Notes under the pieces: generated by a model
Seen by the model: only the letters and a program-made list of their open reading frames with translations
The model's database searches: none
Told to the model about the DNA's origin: nothing
Shown: positions 57,416 through 64,000 of the stretch, piece after piece
Layout: every line of letters starts with the position of its first letter
Position numbering within the stretch: the first letter of the stretch is position 1
Position numbers and translations under genes: made by a program
Source of the DNA: Helicobacter vulpis
Lineage (GTDB): Bacteria; Campylobacterota; Campylobacteria; Campylobacterales; Helicobacteraceae
Direction: 5' to 3'
Assembly: GCF_003660395.1 (NCBI RefSeq)
Contig: NZ_QXQT01000001.1
Span: forward strand, 1-64,000
Length of the DNA stretch: 64,000 nucleotides

Positions 57416-58187
57416 AGAGACGGTTCAATTCTCTAAAACACGCTAGGGAGCGCGCGCAATGGCCTTCTTCTCTAGCGATATTGCCCTGCGCGCTCAAAAC
57501 TTGATCTTCTGCAATGAGAAAGGGCTCGATCACAAGATTAGCCACGCCGTGCAAATAGGGATTCTCCATGACCCAGTCTACGGGCATGACCCATTTGTGC
57601 TGGCTTATTTTTAAGAAAATAGCAGCCACTTTAGGGGTGATGCAATAGCCCTGTGTGCCACTCCCGCATGTGTTTTGCTTGATTTGTTGCACTTGAGAGA
57701 ACGCCGTAGGGGTTTTTGTATAGGTGAACAAATGCATCAAACGCACCCACCCTAATGCCTCTATATGCTCCTGCAAATACGCCAGCCCCTCAAAAAAATG
57801 GGGTTGCAAATGGATGTCATCTTCTAGCACACAAATGGGCTCTTGCAAGGCCACGCAGTGTTGCCATAGGGTGTAGTGGCTCGCATAGCAACCCAACTCC
57901 CCCAAGCTCATCATCTTCCCCCTGAACTTGATCGCATAATAACATGCTTGCAACCATGTTTGATAGGTTTTAGGAAGCCCTATGAGCGGATTGGTGAAAT
58001 AACTTTGCGCATGGGCGCGCACTAGGGAGTGTAACCCCTCCTTGCTCTTGGCATAGACCGCCTCAAAAATCTCTATATGGTGTTGATTTGTAGCGCGTAA
58101 AGCCTCTAGAAGTGGGGTAATATCGCGCTCGCGCAGGCCATGTTGGCTACAAGTGCTTTGGCATAGATGGATGATGAAAATGCGCAC
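57390..58187 (-). CDS. family 25 glycosyltransferase (Lex2B/LPS type)
   Basis: The 265-residue product has the GT25 parts SLGELGCYASHYTLWQHCVALQEPICVLEDDIHL (EDD motif) and a later segment GTQGYCITPKVAAIFLK. Such enzymes add galactose or similar sugars to lipopolysaccharide. The start is a GTG at 58187 inside the upstream gene's stop (TAGTG). Substrate not predicted. Confidence 0.88.
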   Translation of the reverse strand: MRIFIIHLCQSTCSQHGLRERDITPLLEALRATNQHHIEIFEAVYAKSKEGLHSLVRAHAQSYFTNPLIGLPKTYQTWLQACYYAIKFRGKMMSLGELGCYASHYTLWQHCVALQEPICVLEDDIHLQPHFFEGLAYLQEHIEALGWVRLMHLFTYTKTPTAFSQVQQIKQNTCGSGTQGYCITPKVAAIFLKISQHKWVMPVDWVMENPYLHGVANLVIEPFLIAEDQVLSAQGNIAREEGHCARSLACFRELNRLYVRLHNHT

Positions 58188-59020
58188 TAGAGCAACTCCT
58201 CTACAAGCTTGTCTAAAGTGGCCAAAATACTCAGGGCATAAATGCAAAGCAATAAGATTTTATGGACTCTCTCATTGGCTAACAAGATGAGTTTAATCCC
58301 TATGCCCACCCCCATTAGCGCGCCCAATCCCGTGATAGAACCCGCTTGGAGCGCGCGATCATCTAGCACACCGGAGTGATACAGAGCAATGACCCCTGAG
58401 AGAGAAGAGAAGATCACAAAGAAAAGCCCCAAGGGGACGATCTTTTGGGTGTCGTATTTTAAAAAGTAGCCCAAGAAGGGCACCATTAAAATCCCCCCGC
58501 CCATGCCAAGAGGGATGGAAAAAATGCCCGTGATCAAGCCCGCTAGGGCTAAAATGGCATGGGTCTTGTTCAAATGCCAGCGCATAATGGGGATTTTCAA
58601 GGGGGCTCTTTGGGCATGCATCTGAAAGTGGGCGTTCTGATAATGCGCGCTCTTGGGTCCAAAGGCGTATTTGACAAAGGTGTAGCACACCACGATGACA
58701 AAAAGCCCCATCAAGAGGCGATCGTCTATGAATTTGAGCAAAAAGCTCCCCAAGATCGCGCCCACCAGCCCCCCGCCCGCTGCAAAAACCCCCTCTTTGA
58801 GGTCTAACAAGCCCTTTTTGTAATTGATGAGCGAGCCTATTAGCGAAGAAAAGAGCATTTGGGCAAGCGAAATCCCTACGGCATGGCTATAGCTAAAGCC
58901 CGCAAAAATGGCCGCAGGCACCACGATCTCGCCCCCACCAATGCCAAAAAACCCCGCGGTGATCCCGGTGATAAACCCCACCGCGCCTAAAACGAGCGTT
59001 TCCGTGTTTTCAAGCATCAT
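58187..59020 (-). CDS. TauE/SafE (TSUP) family permease
   Basis: The product of about 277 residues has eight or so hydrophobic segments and the repeated TSUP motifs ITGITAGFFGIGGGEIVVPAAIF and ITGIFSIPLGMGGGILMVPFLGYF. The family moves sulfite, sulfonates or other small anions. The start is ATG at 59020, ATG at 59017 or GTG at 59026; none has a clear ribosome site. Confidence 0.86.
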   Translation of the reverse strand: MMLENTETLVLGAVGFITGITAGFFGIGGGEIVVPAAIFAGFSYSHAVGISLAQMLFSSLIGSLINYKKGLLDLKEGVFAAGGGLVGAILGSFLLKFIDDRLLMGLFVIVVCYTFVKYAFGPKSAHYQNAHFQMHAQRAPLKIPIMRWHLNKTHAILALAGLITGIFSIPLGMGGGILMVPFLGYFLKYDTQKIVPLGLFFVIFSSLSGVIALYHSGVLDDRALQAGSITGLGALMGVGIGIKLILLANERVHKILLLCIYALSILATLDKLVEELL

Positions 59021-59095
59021 AACCACATATTAATACATAACACAATTTTCACAGTACTGGTAACCCCCCCTATCGTATTAACCCCCAAGACAAAG

Positions 59096-59112
59096 CCCCC
59101 CAAAAGAGGGGG
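59096..59112 (-). terminator. intrinsic terminator after the DUF2470 gene
   Basis: On the minus strand CCCCC and GGGGG pair around TCTTTT, followed by GCTTTGTCTT. It lies seven bases past the gene's stop. Confidence 0.6.
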
Positions 59113-59118
59113 ATCTAG

Positions 59119-59772
59119 CTACCTGCGGATTTCCCTGCGATCGCGTCCTTTGGGTTCAACACCCGCTGGAATATCTCTGTATTCTAGACCTTCGCGTGCG
59201 TGTGTGCGCCCATCATGTGCAAAACCTTCCACGGAGGGAACACCCATCATAGGAGGCATAAACCCTTGTGGTACACACACCATGCCCGGTTGCCCCCACA
59301 TCATTGTAGGACAACCTCCCATGAACATGGGTTGTGCCATGTTAGGGTACATATGCCCCATTTGGGGGATGCACATGCCCATCATCATGCTCGGATGCAT
59401 GCCTCCCATTGGATAACTACCCATCATGGGAAATACAGCCTGCATGCCTGGCATCGCCCCTCTAGCAAACCCATCCATTTCAAAGCGGCGATCGCGCGCT
59501 TGTGGGTATTCCCTTTCCCTAGGGCTAATAGAAGTACACAAAGCGATGATAGCACCCCTAATACCCTCTGTGCTCTCCACGCTAATGGGAAAAGCAATGC
59601 GCAAAACTTCCTCTCTCCCGTCTAAAATATAGGCGATCTCAATGCCCTCTAAAGTCGCGTTCCTCAAAGAAACATTGCGCGCCCCTTCAATACGCCCATA
59701 CCTAGCCAGCAGAGCTTCCATATCCCTGACATGGTGTCTATTCATGTGATCTAAAATGACTTGTGTTTCCAC
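59119..59772 (-). CDS. DUF2470-domain protein with a Met-rich C-terminal tail
   Basis: Residues 1-90 resemble the DUF2470 domain found at the end of HugZ-type haem oxygenases (ILDHMNRHHVRDMEALLARYG, then IAFPISVESTEGIRGAIIALC). Residues 107-176 hold about 21 Met, three Cys (134, 154, 166) and two His, in Pro/Gly-Met repeats such as PMMGSYPMGGMHPSMMMGM, which looks like a copper(I)-binding tail. The rest is a charged tail. No signal peptide. The start is GTG at 59772, six bases after AAGGA. Metal handling is my inference; not a known named gene. Confidence 0.6.
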   Translation of the reverse strand: METQVILDHMNRHHVRDMEALLARYGRIEGARNVSLRNATLEGIEIAYILDGREEVLRIAFPISVESTEGIRGAIIALCTSISPREREYPQARDRRFEMDGFARGAMPGMQAVFPMMGSYPMGGMHPSMMMGMCIPQMGHMYPNMAQPMFMGGCPTMMWGQPGMVCVPQGFMPPMMGVPSVEGFAHDGRTHAREGLEYRDIPAGVEPKGRDRREIRR

Positions 59773-59797
59773 TTCTCGTCCTTATGTTAAAGATTTC

Positions 59798-59827
59798 TGT
59801 AACACCGGCGTTACACCCTCTATTATA
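59798..59827 (-). promoter_or_regulatory. promoter and leader hairpin of the DUF2470 gene
   Basis: The minus strand reads TGCTATAATAG with TATAAT at 59827-59822. The sequence TGTAACGCCGGTGTTACA (59815-59798) starts about at the transcript start; as RNA it makes a 7-bp hairpin with a CCGG loop, or as DNA an 18-bp near-palindrome TGTAAC/GTTACA. It ends 26 bases before the GTG. It could be an operator or a stabilising/regulatory hairpin. Confidence 0.6.
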
Positions 59828-59849
59828 GCAATAGAAAGACAATAGCAGA

Positions 59850-60845
59850 TTATTCGGGCGCAAAACTTGCCAATATGAGTGCCTTAAAACGCTCCCCAAA
59901 CCCGTTAGGGTCTACAAGCGCGCGCGCTTTAAAAGCTTCCCTTTGATAAGTTGTAAAGGGCATGTGTTTTTCAAAGAGTTCTAGAAGTTTGGGCAAACCC
60001 ATGTAAATGAGAGCTTTAGTCTGAGTGCCATAAAAGAGGGATCGCGCCCCTTGTTGGGCAAATAAACTCTCTAGGGATTTAAAATCCACATCATAAGTCA
60101 GATCCGTACGTTGGTAGAGGGCGGCTAAATTCTCTACAATATCCGTAAAATCCAAGACTCTATGTTGCCAGTAAGCCCTCAGATCAACGCCATCGCGTTT
60201 GCCATATTGCCCATAATCAAAACTTATAACAACCCATTTAGGCGCGCGCGCTAAAACCTGCGCTAAACCTTTGACATAGTCTTGCCATAGGGGCATACAA
60301 CCTTGTTCTAAGGGGGTATCGCGCCACAGAGGGGTGAAATCCGTATCTACATAGAGCATTTTGCCCCCTTGGACGACCTCGCATGGAAAACTATCCCAAA
60401 GCTCATTACAATAAATAAATAAACTCGCGTCTGTGGGGAGTTCTAGAGGGGAAGAAACGCACTGGAGTTTGACCCCCCTTTGGGCTAAGTAGGCTTGTTG
60501 CAAGGTACGCAAAGGCACTAAGGGTTCTAGGCTAAAACACTGCACATGTTCTAACACCCCATTAGAGAGGGCGCGTAAAAAAGAAAAGACATCGCCCAAG
60601 AGTTGCCCCCCATGCGCGCCGATTTCCACAATATTTAAGGGGAGGGTGAGTTGCCCCTTTTCTAACAAATCCAATAGATAAAAGGCCAAGCTCCCCCCAA
60701 AAAATGTACTCGCGCTCACGGCTGTATAAAAATCCCCACCCTTCCCAATGCGCGCGCGCGTGTAATAACCTCCATGCCCATAGAGCCAGCCAAACATCAA
60801 CGCGCTAAAAGGTTTTGAATTGTCAAAAGATGAGGATTGTTTCAT
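59850..60845 (-). CDS. MidA-like SAM-dependent methyltransferase
   Basis: The product of about 331 residues has GKGGDFYTAVSASTFFGGSLA near the N-terminus, the SAM-binding NIVEIGAHGGQLLGDV and FIYCNELWDSFPCEVV, which match the COG1565/MidA (NDUFAF7) family. In mitochondria this family methylates a complex I arginine; the bacterial target is not known. The start is the ATG at 60845, because upstream sequence is tRNA-fMet. Confidence 0.82.
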   Translation of the reverse strand: MKQSSSFDNSKPFSALMFGWLYGHGGYYTRARIGKGGDFYTAVSASTFFGGSLAFYLLDLLEKGQLTLPLNIVEIGAHGGQLLGDVFSFLRALSNGVLEHVQCFSLEPLVPLRTLQQAYLAQRGVKLQCVSSPLELPTDASLFIYCNELWDSFPCEVVQGGKMLYVDTDFTPLWRDTPLEQGCMPLWQDYVKGLAQVLARAPKWVVISFDYGQYGKRDGVDLRAYWQHRVLDFTDIVENLAALYQRTDLTYDVDFKSLESLFAQQGARSLFYGTQTKALIYMGLPKLLELFEKHMPFTTYQREAFKARALVDPNGFGERFKALILASFAPE

Positions 60846-60854
60846 GAATCGATT

Positions 60855-60931
<77 letters not shown>

Positions 60932-60934
60932 TCA

Positions 60935-61009
60935 TGGCTGGGGCACAAGGATTCGAACCTCGGAATGGCAGGACCAAAACCTGCTGCCTTACCACTTGGC
61001 TATACCCCA
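60935..61009 (-). tRNA. tRNA-Gln (anticodon UUG)
   Basis: The 75-base gene reads TGGGGTATAGCCAAG... to GTGCCCCAGCCA on the minus strand. The anticodon arm is GCAGG-TTTTGGT-CCTGC, giving UUG. T-arm GGTTCGAATC. CCA is encoded. It precedes tRNA-fMet. Confidence 0.96.
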
Positions 61010-61017
61010 ACAAAAGC

Positions 61018-62142
61018 TTAATTATACTCTAATCTTGAGTCAATGTCAAGGCAGTAGCGATAATAGGCCGCACACGCGCCCTCAGAGCTGACCATGCACG
61101 CGCCTATGGGGTGGGTGGGGGTACAAGTTTTATTGAAGAGCGCACAATCCAAAGGTTTGGCCACCCCTCTTAGAATGTCCCCACACAGGCAAGCATGGGC
61201 ATCTTGATGCGCGCGTTGTGGTAAGTATTTGGCAAAGACCACCTCCGCGTCTAAATCTTGGTATTGCGGGCGTACTTGCATTCCTGAATGCGCGATTTCC
61301 CCCAACCCGCGCCACTCAAAGCTAGGGCGCACCTGCATTGTTTCTTCTACCAACGCTTGAGCCTTGACATTGCCCTGCATATCCACCGCGCGGGTGTATT
61401 GAATTTCTAAGCGCGCTTCTTGTTGGTACACCTGCTGGAGGATGCGCAAAATACTCTCCAGCATGTCCACTGGTTCGAACCCGGCAACCACAATGGGGAT
61501 TTTAAAATCGCGCACTAGGGGTTGATAAATGCGCGCCCCGGTGATCACACTCACATGCGCGGGCGCAATGAGGGCGTGGATTGAAGAATCGCGCAACACG
61601 GCGCGCACACTGGGAGGCACGAGAACATGGTTAACATGTATAAAAAGATTGTTCAGCTTCTTTTCCCTAGCTTTTAAGATCAGACTCGCGCTCATGGGTG
61701 TGGTGGTTTCAAAGCCGATGGCAAAGTAAATCACCTGTTTGTTAGGATTTGCCCCAGCGATTTCAAGGGCTTGTAGGGGGCTGTAGACAAAGCGCACGGC
61801 CTTTCCTTGCGCGCGCAAATCTTGTAAACTCCCACTGCTCCCTGGAACACGCAACAGATCCGCTAGAGTGAGCAGGATGGTATCAGGCATGCCAGCTAAA
61901 GCTAGGGCGTGATCAATGCGCAATTTAGGCATCACGCACACGGGGCAACCAGGGCCATGCACAAAGCGTAAACGCGCGTCCAGTAAAGAGAGCAAGCCAT
62001 AACGCATAAGCACATGGGTGTGCCCCCCACACACTTCCATGATGGATAGAGGAAGTCTTGAAGCAGGCAGTTGAGAAATTAGGGTGTTGATCTGCTTGGC
62101 AAACCCAAGGATTATTTCTTTTTGTCTAAAGATTTCAAACAT
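61018..62142 (-). CDS. hypD: hydrogenase maturation protein HypD
   Basis: HypD, with HypC, assembles the Fe(CN)2CO group of NiFe hydrogenase. The 374-residue product has EVCGGHTHVLMRYG, FVHGPGCPVCVMPK, FAIGFETTTP and the C-terminal iron-sulfur region CLCGDILRGVAKPLDCALFNKTCTP...GACMVSSEGACAAYYRY. Start ATG at 62142 has GAAGG five bases upstream and overlaps the hypC end; an upstream ATG at 62154 is less likely. tRNA-Gln follows. Confidence 0.95.
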   Translation of the reverse strand: MFEIFRQKEIILGFAKQINTLISQLPASRLPLSIMEVCGGHTHVLMRYGLLSLLDARLRFVHGPGCPVCVMPKLRIDHALALAGMPDTILLTLADLLRVPGSSGSLQDLRAQGKAVRFVYSPLQALEIAGANPNKQVIYFAIGFETTTPMSASLILKAREKKLNNLFIHVNHVLVPPSVRAVLRDSSIHALIAPAHVSVITGARIYQPLVRDFKIPIVVAGFEPVDMLESILRILQQVYQQEARLEIQYTRAVDMQGNVKAQALVEETMQVRPSFEWRGLGEIAHSGMQVRPQYQDLDAEVVFAKYLPQRAHQDAHACLCGDILRGVAKPLDCALFNKTCTPTHPIGACMVSSEGACAAYYRYCLDIDSRLEYN

Positions 62143-62362
62143 CCACGCCTTCAATCATCTGGGCATAGAGTTTCAAGGATTCTAGAGCGTCCTGTTTGTC
62201 AATCTTGCCCATCACAAAACCCACATGCAAGAGCACGAAATCCCCGACATGCACCTCTTCGTGCATCAGATCCAAACTCGCCTCTCTTTGTACGCCCATT
62301 GTCTCTAGCACCGCCATATTGCCCTTAATTGCGATCACTTTAGAAGGGATGGCTAAACACAA
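62135..62362 (-). CDS. hypC: hydrogenase maturation chaperone HypC
   Basis: The 75-residue product starts MCLAIPSKVIAIKGNMAVLE; Cys2 is the essential residue that carries the iron group. It has the usual VGDFVLLHVGFVMGKID. It lies between hypB (nine bases) and hypD (overlap). Confidence 0.95.
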   Translation of the reverse strand: MCLAIPSKVIAIKGNMAVLETMGVQREASLDLMHEEVHVGDFVLLHVGFVMGKIDKQDALESLKLYAQMIEGVDV

Positions 62363-62371
62363 AAGACACCT

Positions 62372-63109
62372 CTAAAACACATGGGCAGATTGGTAGTTGC
62401 GCGCCCTATTTTCTGCCAAGAAATCCTTAAAGGCACGCAGACTATGCGTATCTTTATGGCTAAGGGTAAAAATAGGCGTGTCGGGTTTGAGCCTATCCAT
62501 GTCCTCTTGCACCTGAGAGAGGCGGAAGTTGAAGACTTCCATCAAATCTGCCTTGCTCACCACCACCGCGTCCGCGCACAAAAACATAGTGGGGTATTTA
62601 AGCACCTTATCATCGCCCTCCGGGGTGGAGAGCATGACAATATTCATCGCCGCTCCCAAGTTATAGCTAGAAGGGCAAACCAAATTGCCCACATTTTCAA
62701 TCACAAGATAATCGCTCTCTTGCAACGCGCCCTTGCTTTGCAAAATGTCATAAGCTCCCTCAATCATGGCCGCTTCTAAGTGGCAGGCTTCACCTGTGGT
62801 GATCTGCTGGGCCTGCACCCCTTTTTTGAGCAGTCTATCTGCATCGCGATTAGTTTGCAAGTCCCCCTCAATGACGCAAAACTTAAAATCTTCAAAACCG
62901 GCCAGATTTTCCAAGAGCGTGGTTTTACCACTGCCTGGAGAACTCATGAAATTGAGCACATATAGCCCATCGGCTTGGTAGCGTTTTTTCATCTCCAAGG
63001 CTTTTAAGTCGTTCTTGCTCAAAATCCTTTCCACGACTCGCACATCCTTTTGACTCAAGTTAGGATTGTTCTGTAGAGATTGGGTTCGTGTAGATACTTT
63101 TTCTTGCAT
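62372..63109 (-). CDS. hypB: hydrogenase/urease nickel incorporation GTPase HypB
   Basis: HypB is a GTPase that delivers nickel to hydrogenase and, in H. pylori, also supports urease. The 245-residue product has the P-loop MSSPGSGKTTLLENL, EGDLQTNRDADRLLKKGVQAQQITTGEACHLEA (with the metal-site Cys-His), VIENVGNLVCPSSYNLG and VVSKADLMEVF. It has no His-rich N-terminus, typical of Helicobacter. AAGGAGAG precedes the start. Confidence 0.96.
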   Translation of the reverse strand: MQEKVSTRTQSLQNNPNLSQKDVRVVERILSKNDLKALEMKKRYQADGLYVLNFMSSPGSGKTTLLENLAGFEDFKFCVIEGDLQTNRDADRLLKKGVQAQQITTGEACHLEAAMIEGAYDILQSKGALQESDYLVIENVGNLVCPSSYNLGAAMNIVMLSTPEGDDKVLKYPTMFLCADAVVVSKADLMEVFNFRLSQVQEDMDRLKPDTPIFTLSHKDTHSLRAFKDFLAENRARNYQSAHVF

Positions 63110-63166
63110 GCACTCTCCTTAAGCGTAATATTAAAGGGCTATGCTAACATAAAAGGTTTAACACCA

Positions 63167-64000
63167 TTACATCCACTCTAAGATTTTAGACACTTCTGTA
63201 ACCGCGTAGCAGATGATGGGCGTGGAGAGGGCGGGCTTTTTAGGCACAATGGCTTTTAAAAAGCCGTAATTTTCCATTTCTTTAATGCGCATGTTGATGT
63301 CTGGCACTTCTTGTACAGAACCAGTTAAGCTCACCTCTCCGATGAAGGCGGTTTTATTGCTAATGGGGCGCTCTCGCAAACTAGAGAGAATGCTCGCCAC
63401 GACCGCCAAGTCCGCACTCGTCTCGCTAATTTTAATCCCTCCTGAAACATTGATAAAGACATCGTAGCGATTCAAAGGGATTTCTAATTTCTTTTCTAAT
63501 AGAGCTAAAAGCATGTGTAGACGATTGGTATCAAAGCTGGTGGCTAGACGTTTGGGATTGTGCAAATTGCTTTCGCACACCAAAGCTTGAATCTCTAAGA
63601 TCAAGGCTCTAGACCCCTCCAAGACTACACTTAACGCGCTTCCTGCCAAACTTTCTTTTTGGGAGAAAAAGAGTTTTGAAGCCTCCTTAGCGCTCACCAA
63701 ACCCTCATGACGCATTTCAAAAATCCCCACCTCGCTAGTGGCCCCAAAGCGATTTTTAAAACTGCGTAAAATGCGCAATTCTTTACTAGGATCGCCCTCA
63801 AAGTACAGCACACTATCTACCATGTGCTCTAACACTCTAGGGCCTGCAATAGACCCCTCTTTGGTGATGTGTCCGATGATAAAAATGGCGAGCTGTTTGG
63901 CTTTGGCCAAACGCATGAGCTCAAAAGTGCTTTCGCGCACCTGTGAGATAGACCCCGGAGCCGCCCCGATATGATTAGAATAGAGGGTTTGAATCGAGTC
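63167..64000 (-). CDS. radA: DNA repair protein RadA/Sms (N-terminus outside the window)
   Basis: The last 278 codons of radA are present. The visible sequence DSIQTLYSNHIGAAPGSISQVRE, LAIFIIGHITKEGSIAGPRVLEHMVDSVLYFEGD, the KNRFG motif (SFKNRFGATSEVGIFEM) and the C-terminal Lon-like domain (FINVSGGIKISETSADLAVVASILSSL) are diagnostic. RadA is a RecA-like branch-migration helicase. The zinc finger and first P-loop lie beyond 64000. Confidence 0.95.
   Translation of the reverse strand, partial: DSIQTLYSNHIGAAPGSISQVRESTFELMRLAKAKQLAIFIIGHITKEGSIAGPRVLEHMVDSVLYFEGDPSKELRILRSFKNRFGATSEVGIFEMRHEGLVSAKEASKLFFSQKESLAGSALSVVLEGSRALILEIQALVCESNLHNPKRLATSFDTNRLHMLLALLEKKLEIPLNRYDVFINVSGGIKISETSADLAVVASILSSLRERPISNKTAFIGEVSLTGSVQEVPDINMRIKEMENYGFLKAIVPKKPALSTPIICYAVTEVSKILEWM

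Noticed and set aside
59150-59632. Plus-strand open frames opposite the DUF2470/Met-rich gene
   Set aside because: They arise because Met/Pro/Gly codons read well in reverse; the minus strand has the promoter, ribosome site and domain match.

Overview
The window is a chromosomal segment of a gastric-type Helicobacter that is not H. pylori. The reasons are: formamidase AmiF (the nitrogen-scavenging partner of urease) that looks near-identical to the H. pylori protein from memory; Hyp hydrogenase/urease nickel-maturation genes; a LPP20-family secreted protein; an uninterrupted S10-spc-alpha operon without rpmD; and gene neighbourhoods I recall from H. pylori (rpsA-serA-ubiD-yggS, fmt-birA-ATP synthase-Tol/Pal-slyD, hom-yraN-trxA-trxB, bioB-yihY). 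Base composition is visibly more GC-rich than H. pylori, which fits the canine/feline group (H. felis, H. bizzozeronii, H. salomonis, H. heilmannii). The species is not determined.

Layout. 1-3610 (minus): end of a secreted protein gene, dapD-ispG, and a frameshifted ATPase gene. 3686-17335 (plus): ribosomal protein/secY/map/infA/rpmJ/rpoA superoperon, with a near-consensus promoter in front and a terminator behind. 17520-22452 (plus): MFS transporter, amiF, EamA transporter, CoA-binding protein, multi-pass membrane protein. 22449-31095 (minus): prpD-prpB (prpB frameshifted), then yggS-ubiD-serA-hypothetical-rpsA. 31166-32751 (plus): glycosyltransferase and a tandem pair of small membrane-protein genes, the second broken by a stop. 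32848-35188 (minus): LPP20-like and COG3014-like envelope genes. 35376-51990 (plus): fmt, birA, the full F1 and b subunits of ATP synthase, exbB/exbD/TolA-like/tolB/pal/cpoB, slyD, hom, yraN, trxA, trxB, dapB, ung. 52063-64000 (minus): an Asn/Ser-rich micro-ORF, NDH-2-like dehydrogenase, secondary alcohol dehydrogenase, yihY, bioB, tRNA-Sec, mutY, GT25, TSUP permease, a DUF2470/Met-rich protein, a MidA-like methyltransferase, tRNA-fMet, tRNA-Gln, hypD-hypC-hypB, and radA running off the end.

Five genes (the ATPase, prpB, the COG3014-like lipoprotein, atpD, trxB) are each broken by what looks like exactly one missing base. Because atpD and trxB should be essential or nearly so, sequence error is a better explanation than five decayed genes.

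The parts least explained by known Helicobacter biology are the Asn/Ser micro-ORF with its perfect 20-bp palindrome, the DUF2470 protein with a Met-rich tail and a hairpin leader, the duplicated 93-residue membrane protein, the tRNA-Sec gene, and the ADH/NDH-2 pair. No CRISPR array, insertion sequence, prophage or rRNA was seen.
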